A stretch of 26,968 nt of DNA from a virus. The translations under genes and the position numbers were made by a program. The notes below the pieces were generated by a model that worked only from the letters and a program-made list of their open reading frames with translations, was not told the DNA's origin and searched no databases. The stretch is taken from IMG/VR virus record IMGVR_UViG_3300020215_000130, positions 1-26,968 of that record; one strand, given 5' to 3'. Position 1 is the first letter of the stretch. Every line of letters begins with the position of its first letter. Below, piece by piece: positions 14,009 through 22,361 of the stretch.

Positions 14009-14506
14009 TTAGCTGACGCGTCCTTGCATATGAGGACGATTGATGACGACTTGAACAGTAGTGCGGCCAGCGGTCGCGGAAGCCACGGCTGCCACAAGAG
14101 CGCCCTGGATTTCCTTGCCCGAACCAGTACCCGCAACCAGACCGGTCGTGAGTACACCAACCGCAGCATTTGCGGCCAGAGATACCGTACAGGTCTTTTT
14201 CATTACCGCGATACCGCTGATCTGATACCAACCATATTGGTTGGCAACGTTAGCGGACATCGCAACAGCAATGGGTTGCGCTTTATTGGTCCCAACAGCT
14301 GCAAGTGTGGTCGTATAGCTGTTGGTGTTATAAGTCACCAACGAACCAACTGCCGTACTCGCAACGCCTTTGAGGTAGATAAACTCGCCAAAGCCATACG
14401 TCGAATCGTAAGCATTTACGATTGTGCCCAACTCATGCTGCTGAGTCGTGCTCGTATCGGCGATAGCCTGAGCGCCCAAAACCAGATCTCGGATTTTATA
14501 TGCCAT
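14009..14506 (-). CDS. Head decoration-like protein
   Basis: This 165-aa protein starts at ATG 14506 with AGGAGAG upstream; the longer frame from 14578 overlaps the coat gene and is not favoured. It is beta-rich, with small and polar residues (YLKGVASTAVGSLVTYN, VVAVGT-like repeats, GRTTVQVVINRPHM at the end). Its position directly after the coat gene, its size and its composition fit a capsid cement/decoration protein. No family motif proves this. A terminator follows immediately. Confidence 0.65.
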   Translation of the reverse strand: MAYKIRDLVLGAQAIADTSTTQQHELGTIVNAYDSTYGFGEFIYLKGVASTAVGSLVTYNTNSYTTTLAAVGTNKAQPIAVAMSANVANQYGWYQISGIAVMKKTCTVSLAANAAVGVLTTGLVAGTGSGKEIQGALVAAVASATAGRTTVQVVINRPHMQGRVS

Positions 14507-14517
14507 GATTTCTCTCC

Positions 14518-15462
14518 TTAATCGTCGATCATGACGCCCTGGAGCGAGCGATTCGAACAGGTCATATTGCCTGCCCAAACCACCGGGATCACCTTGGCGT
14601 CTTGGTTGAGGGAGTTACGTTCATCGAGCGTAACGAACTGTCTCTGCGAATGCGGACGGAGGTAAATGTAGTCCGTATTCAACAGATAGACGTGCTTGGC
14701 GGGGCATTGATCGTCATACACGAAGTCGGCTGTCTGGTACATCAGGGATGTAAAGCCAGCGCCAGCCATTTCCTTACTGGTAAACCGTTGCAGGTCTTGC
14801 AAGGAATCCAGATAGAACGTGTATTCAGTCGAGTCAGCAATCAAGAGGTCCGGCTTGTCCGTACCACGCACGCATGACAGCCAAAGCGAATTCAAGCGGG
14901 ATGCGATGTTGTTCGCGCTGGTAGCTGCTGCCGCGGAGTACTGATTGCGCCAGAAAGTATAAGTAGCTTGATTGATGCCACCAACCGTCGATGAGGCGGT
15001 CGGGTCATCAGCCACCAACAGACGCAGACCACCCAAGGATTTGGGGTCGGTCGTGCCGTTGGCATACACCGCAGTCGCTGCGGCGTTCTTCATGCTCTTT
15101 TCCAGGTTCTTGATGCGCTTTTCCAGGAGGTTGATGATTCGCTCTTTACCAGAGTTCTTCAGTTCCTCCAGGCCGGAAATACTCACCGTACCTGCCAGCT
15201 GTTTCCAGTCGTAGGTCGCGGCGTCGAAAACTTCCTGCGGGGTAATATCCAGCTGATCATAGCCAGAGTACCAACCCACCGTACCGTTTTCGGCGTATTC
15301 CAGTTCTTCAACGATTTCTCGGCCCCCGTCCGCCGGTTGAACATTGCCTTTCTTGTTCAGCCGGAGAAACAGGGCGTTATGGTTCGTGATGTTATCGGCC
15401 AGCTCTTTGCGTCTGTTGCGGAGCGTGACCGTAACCATTTCACCAATGTTTATAGTTGCCAT
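14518..15462 (-). CDS. Major capsid protein
   Basis: This 314-aa protein lies right after the scaffold gene and before the decoration-like gene, the expected place for the coat. Features are the N-terminal MVTVTLRNRRKELADNITNH, EEL-YAENGTVGWYSGYDQL, a long helix (RIINLLEKRIKNLEKSMKNA) like the spine helix of HK97-fold coats, and a C-terminal beta part with YIYLRPHSQRQFVTLDER. GGAG lies before the ATG. Hundreds of copies would form the head shell around the scaffold. The HK97 fold is expected rather than shown. Confidence 0.85.
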   Translation of the reverse strand: MATINIGEMVTVTLRNRRKELADNITNHNALFLRLNKKGNVQPADGGREIVEELEYAENGTVGWYSGYDQLDITPQEVFDAATYDWKQLAGTVSISGLEELKNSGKERIINLLEKRIKNLEKSMKNAAATAVYANGTTDPKSLGGLRLLVADDPTASSTVGGINQATYTFWRNQYSAAAATSANNIASRLNSLWLSCVRGTDKPDLLIADSTEYTFYLDSLQDLQRFTSKEMAGAGFTSLMYQTADFVYDDQCPAKHVYLLNTDYIYLRPHSQRQFVTLDERNSLNQDAKVIPVVWAGNMTCSNRSLQGVMIDD

Positions 15463-15482
15463 GGTGTCTCCAGGGAGTTAGG

Positions 15483-16541
15483 TTAGGATGTGGCCTGTTG
15501 GTCGTAGAGTTCGCTTAGTTGCGCTCTAAGAGTTTTCGGGCCTTGTTTTTCCACACTCGCACTACCGCTCCGGATTCCGCTGGCTGCCTTCTTGGCCTGT
15601 ACCGCTTTCTGTTTGAGCGCGTCTTGATCCTTCACCTGAGTAGCTTTCAGCTTTTGCTGAATGGACTGCTCGACTTGTTTGTCGTAGATATCGGGATGCA
15701 AACGAACGGCAAGGCTGTACGCATCGTCCAACGTCTTGGCGCGCCCACTTTCAATCAGCACGGACATGTCTTGGCGTACCGTTTCAAAGTGAGGATGCTT
15801 GAGATTGCCTTTTTCGTCCTTCGCGTCCCGGAAGGAATTGACTTGCTCTAAAAGAGAGTTGTTGACCTGAATTTGCTGGGCCTGTTGGGCTTGAGCAATT
15901 TGCGATTCTAATGCGTGGACCTTATTCAGAATCGGCTGAACCTTCGGGTCTATGGCTTCCGCTTCTTTCGTAAAATCCACACCGTAATCCGCCGCTAAAC
16001 GCATCAGCGTTTGGGCGGGGTTCTGTTGGAGCGATGAATACCACCCCACCAGGTAACGAATAGCGCCGACGTCATCCAGACCGTGCATCGCGAACTGATT
16101 GCGATACGGTGTGAACAATTGATCGACGTTATCCCTAAAACGTTTTACATCCGCGACTTCTTGAGTCTTTCGCGTGTAGTCCGCCTCCATGTCTTTATGG
16201 CGGCGAAGTAGAAATTCTTGGCCCTCTTTCTGAAGCTTGGAAAACACCGCTTTATCTTCAGCGGACCAGTGCTGAGGAGGCTCCAAACCGGGCTCAGCCT
16301 CGGCTTCAGCCTCTACTTCCTCGGTTTCTTGTTCTTCTGCGGCCTCGGCTACTTCTTCGGTTTCTTCTTCAGCCTGCGCGGCCTTTACAAACTTCCCTGA
16401 TTCATCCCGTTTGCGCCCTTCCTTTGGCGCTTCTTCTTCGGCTGCCTCTACTGGTTCTTCGGTCTCAGTTTCGCTCTGCTCGTCATAAATTTTGGACAAA
16501 TCGTCTCTCAATGAGACTGACTGCTCAGCAGTGTCTGCCAT
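15483..16541 (-). CDS. Scaffolding protein
   Basis: This 352-aa protein has an extremely acidic, low-complexity N-terminal third (repeated Glu/Ala, about residues 20-85) with an ESGKFVKAA element. A helical middle follows (ALESQIAQAQQAQQIQVNN) and then a basic C-terminus (KLKATQVKDQDALKQKAVQA). This acid-helix-basic layout directly ahead of the coat gene is typical of phage scaffolds, which guide head assembly and then leave. GGAG precedes the ATG. Confidence 0.85.
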   Translation of the reverse strand: MADTAEQSVSLRDDLSKIYDEQSETETEEPVEAAEEEAPKEGRKRDESGKFVKAAQAEEETEEVAEAAEEQETEEVEAEAEAEPGLEPPQHWSAEDKAVFSKLQKEGQEFLLRRHKDMEADYTRKTQEVADVKRFRDNVDQLFTPYRNQFAMHGLDDVGAIRYLVGWYSSLQQNPAQTLMRLAADYGVDFTKEAEAIDPKVQPILNKVHALESQIAQAQQAQQIQVNNSLLEQVNSFRDAKDEKGNLKHPHFETVRQDMSVLIESGRAKTLDDAYSLAVRLHPDIYDKQVEQSIQQKLKATQVKDQDALKQKAVQAKKAASGIRSGSASVEKQGPKTLRAQLSELYDQQATS

Positions 16542-16566
16542 TGTGGTGCTCCAGGTTTAAGGGGGA

Positions 16567-16851
16567 TTAGGCTTCGGGTCGTTCGGGTCTTTTGCCCGCG
16601 TACTCGACAAGATCGTGTTTATCCATGATGTTCCGGCGCTTTCTCTTGGTCTCTACCCACTCTTTAGTTACAGGGCAGACATAGCCAGGGCAGCGCGTAC
16701 TGCCCAGAAAGCCAGCGTTAAACATCACGGGGGTAATGATTTTTTTAGTTCCGAGCCCACATTCGCAGGCTGGGCAGTCGTCCATCTCAGCAATCGACCG
16801 GTAAGCCTCGGTCGTATGGCCTTTCTCGCATTGATAAACGTAAAGGGGCAT
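16567..16851 (-). CDS. Zinc-ribbon protein, FmdB-like
   Basis: This 94-aa protein begins MPLYVYQCEKGHTTEAY at 16851, with GGAG 7 bases before; an extended frame to 16875 is less likely. Cys8 and His12, then CPACEC at 26-31, form a probable zinc ribbon like that of FmdB-type regulators; a second Cys pair (54, 59) lies in the middle. The C-terminus is basic (KRKRRN at 70-75). Small zinc-ribbon proteins occur beside phage scaffold genes; the role is unknown. Confidence 0.75.
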   Translation of the reverse strand: MPLYVYQCEKGHTTEAYRSIAEMDDCPACECGLGTKKIITPVMFNAGFLGSTRCPGYVCPVTKEWVETKRKRRNIMDKHDLVEYAGKRPERPEA

Positions 16852-16865
16852 GGCAGACTCCGGAA

Positions 16866-17012
16866 ATGGAAACACTTTGGATCGCCCTGCTGGTACGACC
16901 CTTCGTCTTATTGCTGTTGGCTTTTTTCGTGTTTGCGCCTGCCGTTTATGCGGTCAAACGCTGGTTGCCGGATGGCAAACTGAAAAGGCTATTGCTGACC
17001 CGCGTAAACTGA
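16866..17012 (+). CDS. Small membrane ORF opposite the late operon (48 aa)
   Basis: On the strand opposite to all surrounding genes, this frame encodes a 48-aa peptide with a 30-residue hydrophobic core (LLVRPFVLLLLAFFVFAPAV) and a basic tail (LPDGKLKRLLLTRVN). The tail resembles the conserved end of small phage membrane proteins, from memory only. It fills the 137-base gap between two - strand genes and overlaps the 3' end of the ejection-protein gene by 24 bases. The ribosome-binding site is weak (CCGGAA). Its real status is uncertain, but its composition is unlike antisense noise. Confidence 0.5.
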   Translation: METLWIALLVRPFVLLLLAFFVFAPAVYAVKRWLPDGKLKRLLLTRVN

Positions 17013-18242
17013 GGAATTCATTAAAGCTAACGCCAGTGGCAAATTAGGATTTGCTGCCGCCGTTGAGTTAGCGATTGGCATAAGCATTTGTCTTTGAACA
17101 GCCGGGTTTTTCAACAGATTAGCCATTGAACGCAGGGCCGGGCGCAATACAAGCCCCGTAGCAGCTCCGCCCACCGAGCCGCCAAGACCTGGGAAAATCA
17201 TATTCCCAACCATGCCGCCGACAGCGGCAGGTCCATAACGCTTAACCCGCGCCATTAGCTGGCCCTTGGCTTCTTTGCCACTGAGTTTTTCAGCAGCAAT
17301 CTTTGCGGCGCGATCAGCTTCCGTATCCATCGCTTCTTTGTATGCCTTAGCAGTTGCTTCTTTCTCGGCAGCAGCAGGCATTAACTTACCAGCAGCTTTC
17401 TCAGCAAGTTCTTGCTCTAACTGGGCAGCTATCTGTGCTTCCTCGGCCGTTAAGCCACGCAAAGCTCCAAGCTCTCTAAGGTGTTCCAATTGTCGATAAG
17501 CATTCTGTGCGGCATTACCGGCAGCGGATCTCGCGCTAGCAGTTTCAGCGGCAGCTTGGGCGGCAGCCTTCTCTGCTACAGCACCCTCGATCTGAGAAAC
17601 TTTGCCCTTTGCTGCGTTAACAGCTTTACCAATAGCGGAGCCAATGCCTTGGCCGGCCAGGCCAGCCCCCGCGCCAACAAGCGTATTTACTCCGCGCGAC
17701 TCTCCTTCGGTTGTTGGCTGTAGAGCGCCCACAGCCCCCCCCATAGCAGCAGCCCCGGTGTAAGTGTTCACGCCCGGGATCGCAAGAGCGGGCAAAGTCA
17801 TGAGGACGTTCCCGCCTATGTTTCCTGTCGTGCCCCATCCGGTATCCATCAATGGAGCGTCCAGTCTTCTGGAATCTGCAATCTCTTTATTAATCCCCGC
17901 CAAACCTTCATCCGGAATAACCTTCTGTTGCAACCGGTCGCCCTTACCCCATGCCTGCATTGTCATTTGCTGTTGTGGGCTTAAGGCTTGAGCAAGATTC
18001 ATTCTGTTGCCTTTCTCGGCAAGCATCTGTTTCGAGCCTCGGCCGACATCAGCAACAGCTTTTCCGGCTCCGGCGGCTAGAAGCTGGCCGGAGGACATGT
18101 CATCAGTGGGATTGATCTTCTCGGCTTGAGGCTGCGAAAACTGCTGATTAGCAAACTGGAGCACCTGTTGCTCGGTTGTTCCCTCAGGAACTTCGAATTT
18201 TGCAACTCGGCCGTCAGGTAATTGAATTTTGGCAATTGGCAT
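16989..18242 (-). CDS. Probable internal virion / DNA-ejection protein
   Basis: This 417-aa protein is Ala/Gly/Glu-rich. The N-terminal 30 residues are a small beta unit (AKIQLPDGRVAKFEVPEGTT). A Gly-rich hydrophobic stretch (about 140-215, with GAAAMGGAVGALQPTTEG), a long Ala/Glu coiled coil (about 220-325) and another Gly-rich hydrophobic segment (about 335-365) follow. This mix of coil and membrane-seeking parts is typical of podoviral proteins that leave the head and build a channel for DNA. Assignment is by composition and position after two similar genes. Confidence 0.65.
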   Translation of the reverse strand: MPIAKIQLPDGRVAKFEVPEGTTEQQVLQFANQQFSQPQAEKINPTDDMSSGQLLAAGAGKAVADVGRGSKQMLAEKGNRMNLAQALSPQQQMTMQAWGKGDRLQQKVIPDEGLAGINKEIADSRRLDAPLMDTGWGTTGNIGGNVLMTLPALAIPGVNTYTGAAAMGGAVGALQPTTEGESRGVNTLVGAGAGLAGQGIGSAIGKAVNAAKGKVSQIEGAVAEKAAAQAAAETASARSAAGNAAQNAYRQLEHLRELGALRGLTAEEAQIAAQLEQELAEKAAGKLMPAAAEKEATAKAYKEAMDTEADRAAKIAAEKLSGKEAKGQLMARVKRYGPAAVGGMVGNMIFPGLGGSVGGAATGLVLRPALRSMANLLKNPAVQRQMLMPIANSTAAANPNLPLALALMNSSVYAGQQ

Positions 18243-19243
18243 TATTCAAATCCTAGAAATTTGATCCCACCACCAGCTGATGGCTGCTGACCGGCACGCA
18301 AACCAGCACGAGCCTGCAAATCTTTTAGGATCGCTTCGTTAGTTGCCTGATCGTATTTAACGTTTGGCAACTGAAGCCCGTACTGCGCCTGCTCCTTATC
18401 GGACAGAGTACCTTCACCAGGGATTCTGAATACAGTTCGCAGCTCCGTAGAAAGCTGTTGATTGAGGTTCTCGAATCTCATAATGTCCTGAGAATCCAGA
18501 ACTCTTGAGGCCTGCCCTGCAACCCCCATCGGACCGCCTGTGGTGATCTTGGGGAAGATGTCCGCGTACTGGCTCATGACATAATTCATTGAGTCAAGAA
18601 CAGATCCCTTGGCCTCCTTCGCAGCGTCGGTCTGCGCTTTCTCTTTCGCGCCTTCGACCTCACCAGCAATATAAGCCTTGTCCCCGGCTATCTTGCCAGT
18701 AGGTACAATTTGTTCACCGCCCGCAGTGTACTGAACACCGCCCGCCCCAAATCCCGAGCGCTTCATGTTCAGGTATGCTTTTTGATCGACTGGAGACAGC
18801 GAGTTGTAGTATTTCCACTCCGCGACATTTGACGGCGTATCCTGACCAGGCTGCAACATGCCCTTAATCGAGGCTTGGAGGCCCATATCTTGGAATTCCG
18901 GCAACTCAGAACCCATAAGAGCCTGAGCCAGTGGAACGCCAGGGCGAGCCGGAGCTGAAGGGCCGACTTGATCGGGAGGCAACATGTGAGCTGGCTGATC
19001 CTTGGTCATGCTCAGGATTCTTGAAAGCTCGTTTTTGCGACCCTCGCTCTGCTGGCCCATTACGTTTTTGTGTTGCTCGTCCAACGAGCCCATTTTTTTA
19101 TTGGCAAGATAAGCCGCCAGAAGGCGGGCAACGCCGGTCAATGCGGTCTGGTTCTGTTGGGGAGCAAGAGCCTGTCCCAACATGGATTGGGTAAAGTCAC
19201 GCTGACGCCCAATAGAATCTAATTGGCCCTGATAATTAACCAT
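18242..19243 (-). CDS. Probable internal virion / DNA-ejection protein
   Basis: This 333-aa protein is rich in Gln, Ala and Gly and has no signal or clear enzyme motif. The N-terminus includes SMLGQALAPQQNQTALTGVA and a helix (RLLAAYLANKKMGSLDEQHK); the centre is Pro-rich; the C-terminal half is helical with LNQQLSTELRTVFRIPGEGT. GGAAGG precedes the ATG; its stop overlaps the next start (TAATG). It belongs to the three-gene ejection block between portal and scaffold. The exact role is unknown. Confidence 0.6.
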   Translation of the reverse strand: MVNYQGQLDSIGRQRDFTQSMLGQALAPQQNQTALTGVARLLAAYLANKKMGSLDEQHKNVMGQQSEGRKNELSRILSMTKDQPAHMLPPDQVGPSAPARPGVPLAQALMGSELPEFQDMGLQASIKGMLQPGQDTPSNVAEWKYYNSLSPVDQKAYLNMKRSGFGAGGVQYTAGGEQIVPTGKIAGDKAYIAGEVEGAKEKAQTDAAKEAKGSVLDSMNYVMSQYADIFPKITTGGPMGVAGQASRVLDSQDIMRFENLNQQLSTELRTVFRIPGEGTLSDKEQAQYGLQLPNVKYDQATNEAILKDLQARAGLRAGQQPSAGGGIKFLGFE

Positions 19244-20240
19244 TCAGCACCTTCCCATAGTTAACCATCTTGTACCCGTCGAAACGGGTATACACCGCCT
19301 CAGGCATGATTAACTCAACCTCATCAGCCATTACCCCAATCGTCCTCTCAGGATTGTCTTTGTAATTGAAGGCGTAGATATTTAAGCCGTTGCTCATCTC
19401 GCCAAGTCGAACGATGTTTTCCTTGAGGCGTCTGTCTGAGCCCATGAGATACGCAGCTCCTAGATTCGTCCCGGCATTAACACCGCTGGATTTCTTCGCC
19501 TGCTGGTTCTGCATGTTGGCTACATTGCGATTGAGAGCCATATTGGCAGGTCCCATCACATCCACCGGGGACGTGGGGACAACCTGGTTCTGGCCAAGGA
19601 TGGAGGCAAGTTCGTTGAACTGCTGGCCTCTCTCGCTCATGTTCAATCCACGCTCACGGGCCGCAACGTCATTGCCCGCTAATACTGCTGACAATGCCGC
19701 TTGTTCACGCGCTTGGTTCTGTGCTCGGCTGATATTGGCGAATTCGTTATCGTAGGCCGCACCACCAGAGGGTAATCCACGATCAGCCATGGTCTGTTGG
19801 AAGTCCCTCATCTGCTGCTGCTGGCCGGGCTCAAGCAGGTTCATGGCTCTGCGAAAAGTCGCTTGCTCTATATCTTGGTTAAAGGTCTGGCTATTAGCAG
19901 GGCCGCCAGCCATAGAAACCTGTTGCTCAAAAAGCCTTTGTACTTCCGGCGAAAAGGTCGTAACGGATTGCATCGGCATAACCGACCTTGAAGGATCGCG
20001 CGACTGTTGCTGACCGGACTGCTGGATTCTCCCCATCTTCCCGCCACGGGAAGCGCCGCCAGGTCTCACATCAGTAGTACGCCTTCTACCCCCAGACGAA
20101 CCGCCCCCTGCCGGAGAAAACACCGTGCTCCCATAAGGGGTGTATGTGTTGACTCGGTTTGCCGCAGCTTGAGCGTTAACTAGAGGGATATATTCTTGAG
20201 GGGACGGCATGCTTGCGCTGCCGCCGGATTTCTTACCCAT
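19236..20240 (-). CDS. Ejection-type virion protein with S74 chaperone domain
   Basis: This 334-aa protein has a Gly/Ser/Arg-rich N-terminal third, a Gln-rich helical middle (TMADRGLPSGGAAYDNEFAN) and a C-terminal Peptidase_S74-like domain of about 67 residues beginning SDRRLKENIVRLG. In S74 domains the chain is cut before the Ser, helped by a Lys five residues later; Ser268 and Lys273 have that spacing here. The ending MADEVELIMPEAVY...VNYGKVL also fits. S74 domains help trimers fold. ATG 20240 is preferred over 20246 because GAGGA is better spaced. Confidence 0.7.
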   Translation of the reverse strand: MGKKSGGSASMPSPQEYIPLVNAQAAANRVNTYTPYGSTVFSPAGGGSSGGRRRTTDVRPGGASRGGKMGRIQQSGQQQSRDPSRSVMPMQSVTTFSPEVQRLFEQQVSMAGGPANSQTFNQDIEQATFRRAMNLLEPGQQQQMRDFQQTMADRGLPSGGAAYDNEFANISRAQNQAREQAALSAVLAGNDVAARERGLNMSERGQQFNELASILGQNQVVPTSPVDVMGPANMALNRNVANMQNQQAKKSSGVNAGTNLGAAYLMGSDRRLKENIVRLGEMSNGLNIYAFNYKDNPERTIGVMADEVELIMPEAVYTRFDGYKMVNYGKVLNG

Positions 20241-20623
20241 TTGCATTCCTCTTTGAGCATGCCATAGACATACAAATCATTTCCGTTATCTGCCGCGTGT
20301 CTTAGTAACCCCTCACGAACAAAACCAAGCCTCTCCACTAAATTTATGGATTCTTGGTTTGATATTTCGATGAGAGCCGAAAGACGTCGCAGTTTGGCAA
20401 GCTGGAAGGCGTACCCAAAAACAATCTCGATAAAGCCTTTGCTTAATCCGCGTTCTGAAACAATTGAAACCTCACAACCCGATAACTTCTGATTGTGAAA
20501 AACAACTACACAGGAAATCTTCCCATCTTTGAAATTGGCGATTGTGTAGGCAGGCCCAAAGTTACATTGGAGCTGCCGGGAGGCCCATTGCAGGATCGAT
20601 GGGAGCTGCTCCAGGACTATCAA
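20180..20623 (-). CDS. GNAT-type acetyltransferase
   Basis: This 147-aa protein has a GNAT layout: N-terminal strands (ISCVVVFHNQKLSGCEVSIV), a central helix region with GLSKGFIEIVFGYAF in the acetyl-CoA-binding zone, and the C-terminal motif NQESINLVERLGFVREGLLR. It would move an acetyl group from acetyl-CoA to an amine; the target is unknown. The start is TTG 20623, set 5 bases after a strong GGAGG, inside the end of the portal gene (62-base overlap). It also overlaps the next gene by 61 bases. Similar genes occur next to portal genes in podoviruses. Confidence 0.75.
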   Translation of the reverse strand: MIVLEQLPSILQWASRQLQCNFGPAYTIANFKDGKISCVVVFHNQKLSGCEVSIVSERGLSKGFIEIVFGYAFQLAKLRRLSALIEISNQESINLVERLGFVREGLLRHAADNGNDLYVYGMLKEECKWVRNPAAAQACRPLKNISL

Positions 20624-22361
20624 TCATGCCTCCAGGGACACCGGGTATTTGTGGTGCGCCATCACCCAATTTCTCAAGAACCTGCTCAAGCTGATCGCCA
20701 CCCTTAAACCTACGAATGGCAAACAACAGCATCTCCTTGCCAATCTCAGGAGGGATACCCATTTGAACAAGCGGGGCGAATTGCTGAATAAAGCTCGTAA
20801 CCGCCCCCAACAATTCAATAACGTTCTGCTGTTCCTCGGATTGATCAGTGGCAACCGTGGAGTCCGTCTCAATGTCGATCTTGTAGGAGCGTAAGAGGTC
20901 ATTCTTCATGACCGCCATCATCTCAGGTGTGACCTGAATACCAGTCATTAAGGTTAAGGTCTCGGGCTGGAACTGCTCGACAATAACCTCGGCTTTCAAC
21001 CTGTATACATCCCGGAAGAACCGGGCAACCTCATTCTGTTTCTGAGTCAGCCCGAGCGAGGCATTCTGCTGCTTGAGCTGCTGCGCACCTAAAGTCTCAG
21101 TAGCTTTCGTTGATCCCCGTATAATGTCCGAGATACCCGTGATTTCGTAGATCGTCTGCTTGATCTGTTCGCGGGCGTTGTAGAGGTCAATTACAACCTG
21201 ACGCAACTTATCCAAGGGACGAACAACAATAGCATTCTCAAGCGCCGGAGGAGCTCCTGCAAAGCGTTCGCTCCAACCATCAACCGGTTTGAAATCTCCG
21301 TCACCAGCGCCCCCAAGATCAGCCAGTTCCTTAAACGAGCCATCGTACATCCCGTTCCACTTTAACTCCCTTACAAGGTGTCGAATACGGGAGGTAATCT
21401 CATCCAGCTCTAACGCCTGCTCCTCGTAGTGGATGTAATCCGGAGTGGGAATACATCTGTCCGAGAGGACATTGGTCATCATGGGTTTGGGGAAGGGATA
21501 GAAGCCCTCAAGGCTTAATGGGTCGTCTTCTTGTCCTAAAGGCTGGTTGTAGCCGTCACAGATGAATATGAGCTTGCGTTTACGCTTGTCGAATATCTCG
21601 TAGACTTTCGCGCGGCTCTTACCATCCTGTTCCGTTTCGCTGAGTTTGTTGCCGTCCTCGGTGTAGCCTAAAGGACATTGCTCAGCCTTCTCAGCCCCAA
21701 ACTGTTCCTCAAGCTCTTCCTTGCTCAGGTAGTGCTCAATGGCGCACCAAAAGACATTCTCCCAGTTATTCGCAGGCTGCCATCTGAAGCGATCCCATGC
21801 CACAGCCTCACACGAGACTTCTTCGTAAACCACAACTTCAGGGGGCTCGCCAAGGATGAATGGCTGGCCCAGCTCATCAATCTCAGGAACAACTTCCTTG
21901 TCCTCATGGAGGTAGGTCCCGTCTGGTTGAGCAATGACAGGAATACGCGGAGGTTCGCCAGGGCCAAAATACGGCTTGTAGCGAATGCGCATCTGGGCAA
22001 GGCCAGCGATCAGATAATCATCAGCCGCCAAATTCGCCTGCCCGTCGTAATCGTACACGTCCACGGAATAGGCCAGCGCACGCTCGGTTACTTCAGCTAT
22101 GTCGCGGGATAACTGGTCGGGGTCTTTGTAACGGCGAGTTACGTCAGGCTTGGGGCGACTCGAAAGAACGGCAGAGTGCTGTACCCGAGTGTTCGACCAC
22201 AGGATATTAAATTTAGCCTTCTTATCCTTCTCCGAGCGGTAACGTTCCACCGTTCTCTTAGCCTGATTCCGGAACTCCTTATGCGCCTTCTCTTCGGCAT
22301 CCAGTTCCTTGATCCAGTAGTTATAAATCGGATCGCTTGTGCTTTCGGTCGTGTCGTTCAA
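20562..22361 (-). CDS. Portal protein
   Basis: This 599-aa protein is a large podoviral portal. It has a helical N-terminus (AEEKAHKEFRNQAKRTVERY), IRYKPYFGPGEPP, a long middle with ELDEITSRIRHLVRELKWNG, and IRGSTKATETLGAQQLKQQN, a segment common to P22-type portals, followed by a helical crown region and a Pro/Gly-rich tail. Twelve copies form the DNA channel at one head vertex. The start is TTG 22361 with AGGGG 6 bases upstream, overlapping the terminase gene by 41 bases. Confidence 0.9.
   Translation of the reverse strand: MNDTTESTSDPIYNYWIKELDAEEKAHKEFRNQAKRTVERYRSEKDKKAKFNILWSNTRVQHSAVLSSRPKPDVTRRYKDPDQLSRDIAEVTERALAYSVDVYDYDGQANLAADDYLIAGLAQMRIRYKPYFGPGEPPRIPVIAQPDGTYLHEDKEVVPEIDELGQPFILGEPPEVVVYEEVSCEAVAWDRFRWQPANNWENVFWCAIEHYLSKEELEEQFGAEKAEQCPLGYTEDGNKLSETEQDGKSRAKVYEIFDKRKRKLIFICDGYNQPLGQEDDPLSLEGFYPFPKPMMTNVLSDRCIPTPDYIHYEEQALELDEITSRIRHLVRELKWNGMYDGSFKELADLGGAGDGDFKPVDGWSERFAGAPPALENAIVVRPLDKLRQVVIDLYNAREQIKQTIYEITGISDIIRGSTKATETLGAQQLKQQNASLGLTQKQNEVARFFRDVYRLKAEVIVEQFQPETLTLMTGIQVTPEMMAVMKNDLLRSYKIDIETDSTVATDQSEEQQNVIELLGAVTSFIQQFAPLVQMGIPPEIGKEMLLFAIRRFKGGDQLEQVLEKLGDGAPQIPGVPGGMIDSPGAAPIDPAMGLPAAPM

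Noticed and set aside
16260-16480. Repetitive Glu/Ala-rich stretch in the scaffold gene as a DNA repeat
   Set aside because: It is codon-level low complexity from an acidic protein segment, without regular repeat units.
21678-22112. 144-aa + strand frame opposite the portal gene
   Set aside because: It is fully contained within a confident portal gene and its sequence has no protein-like pattern.
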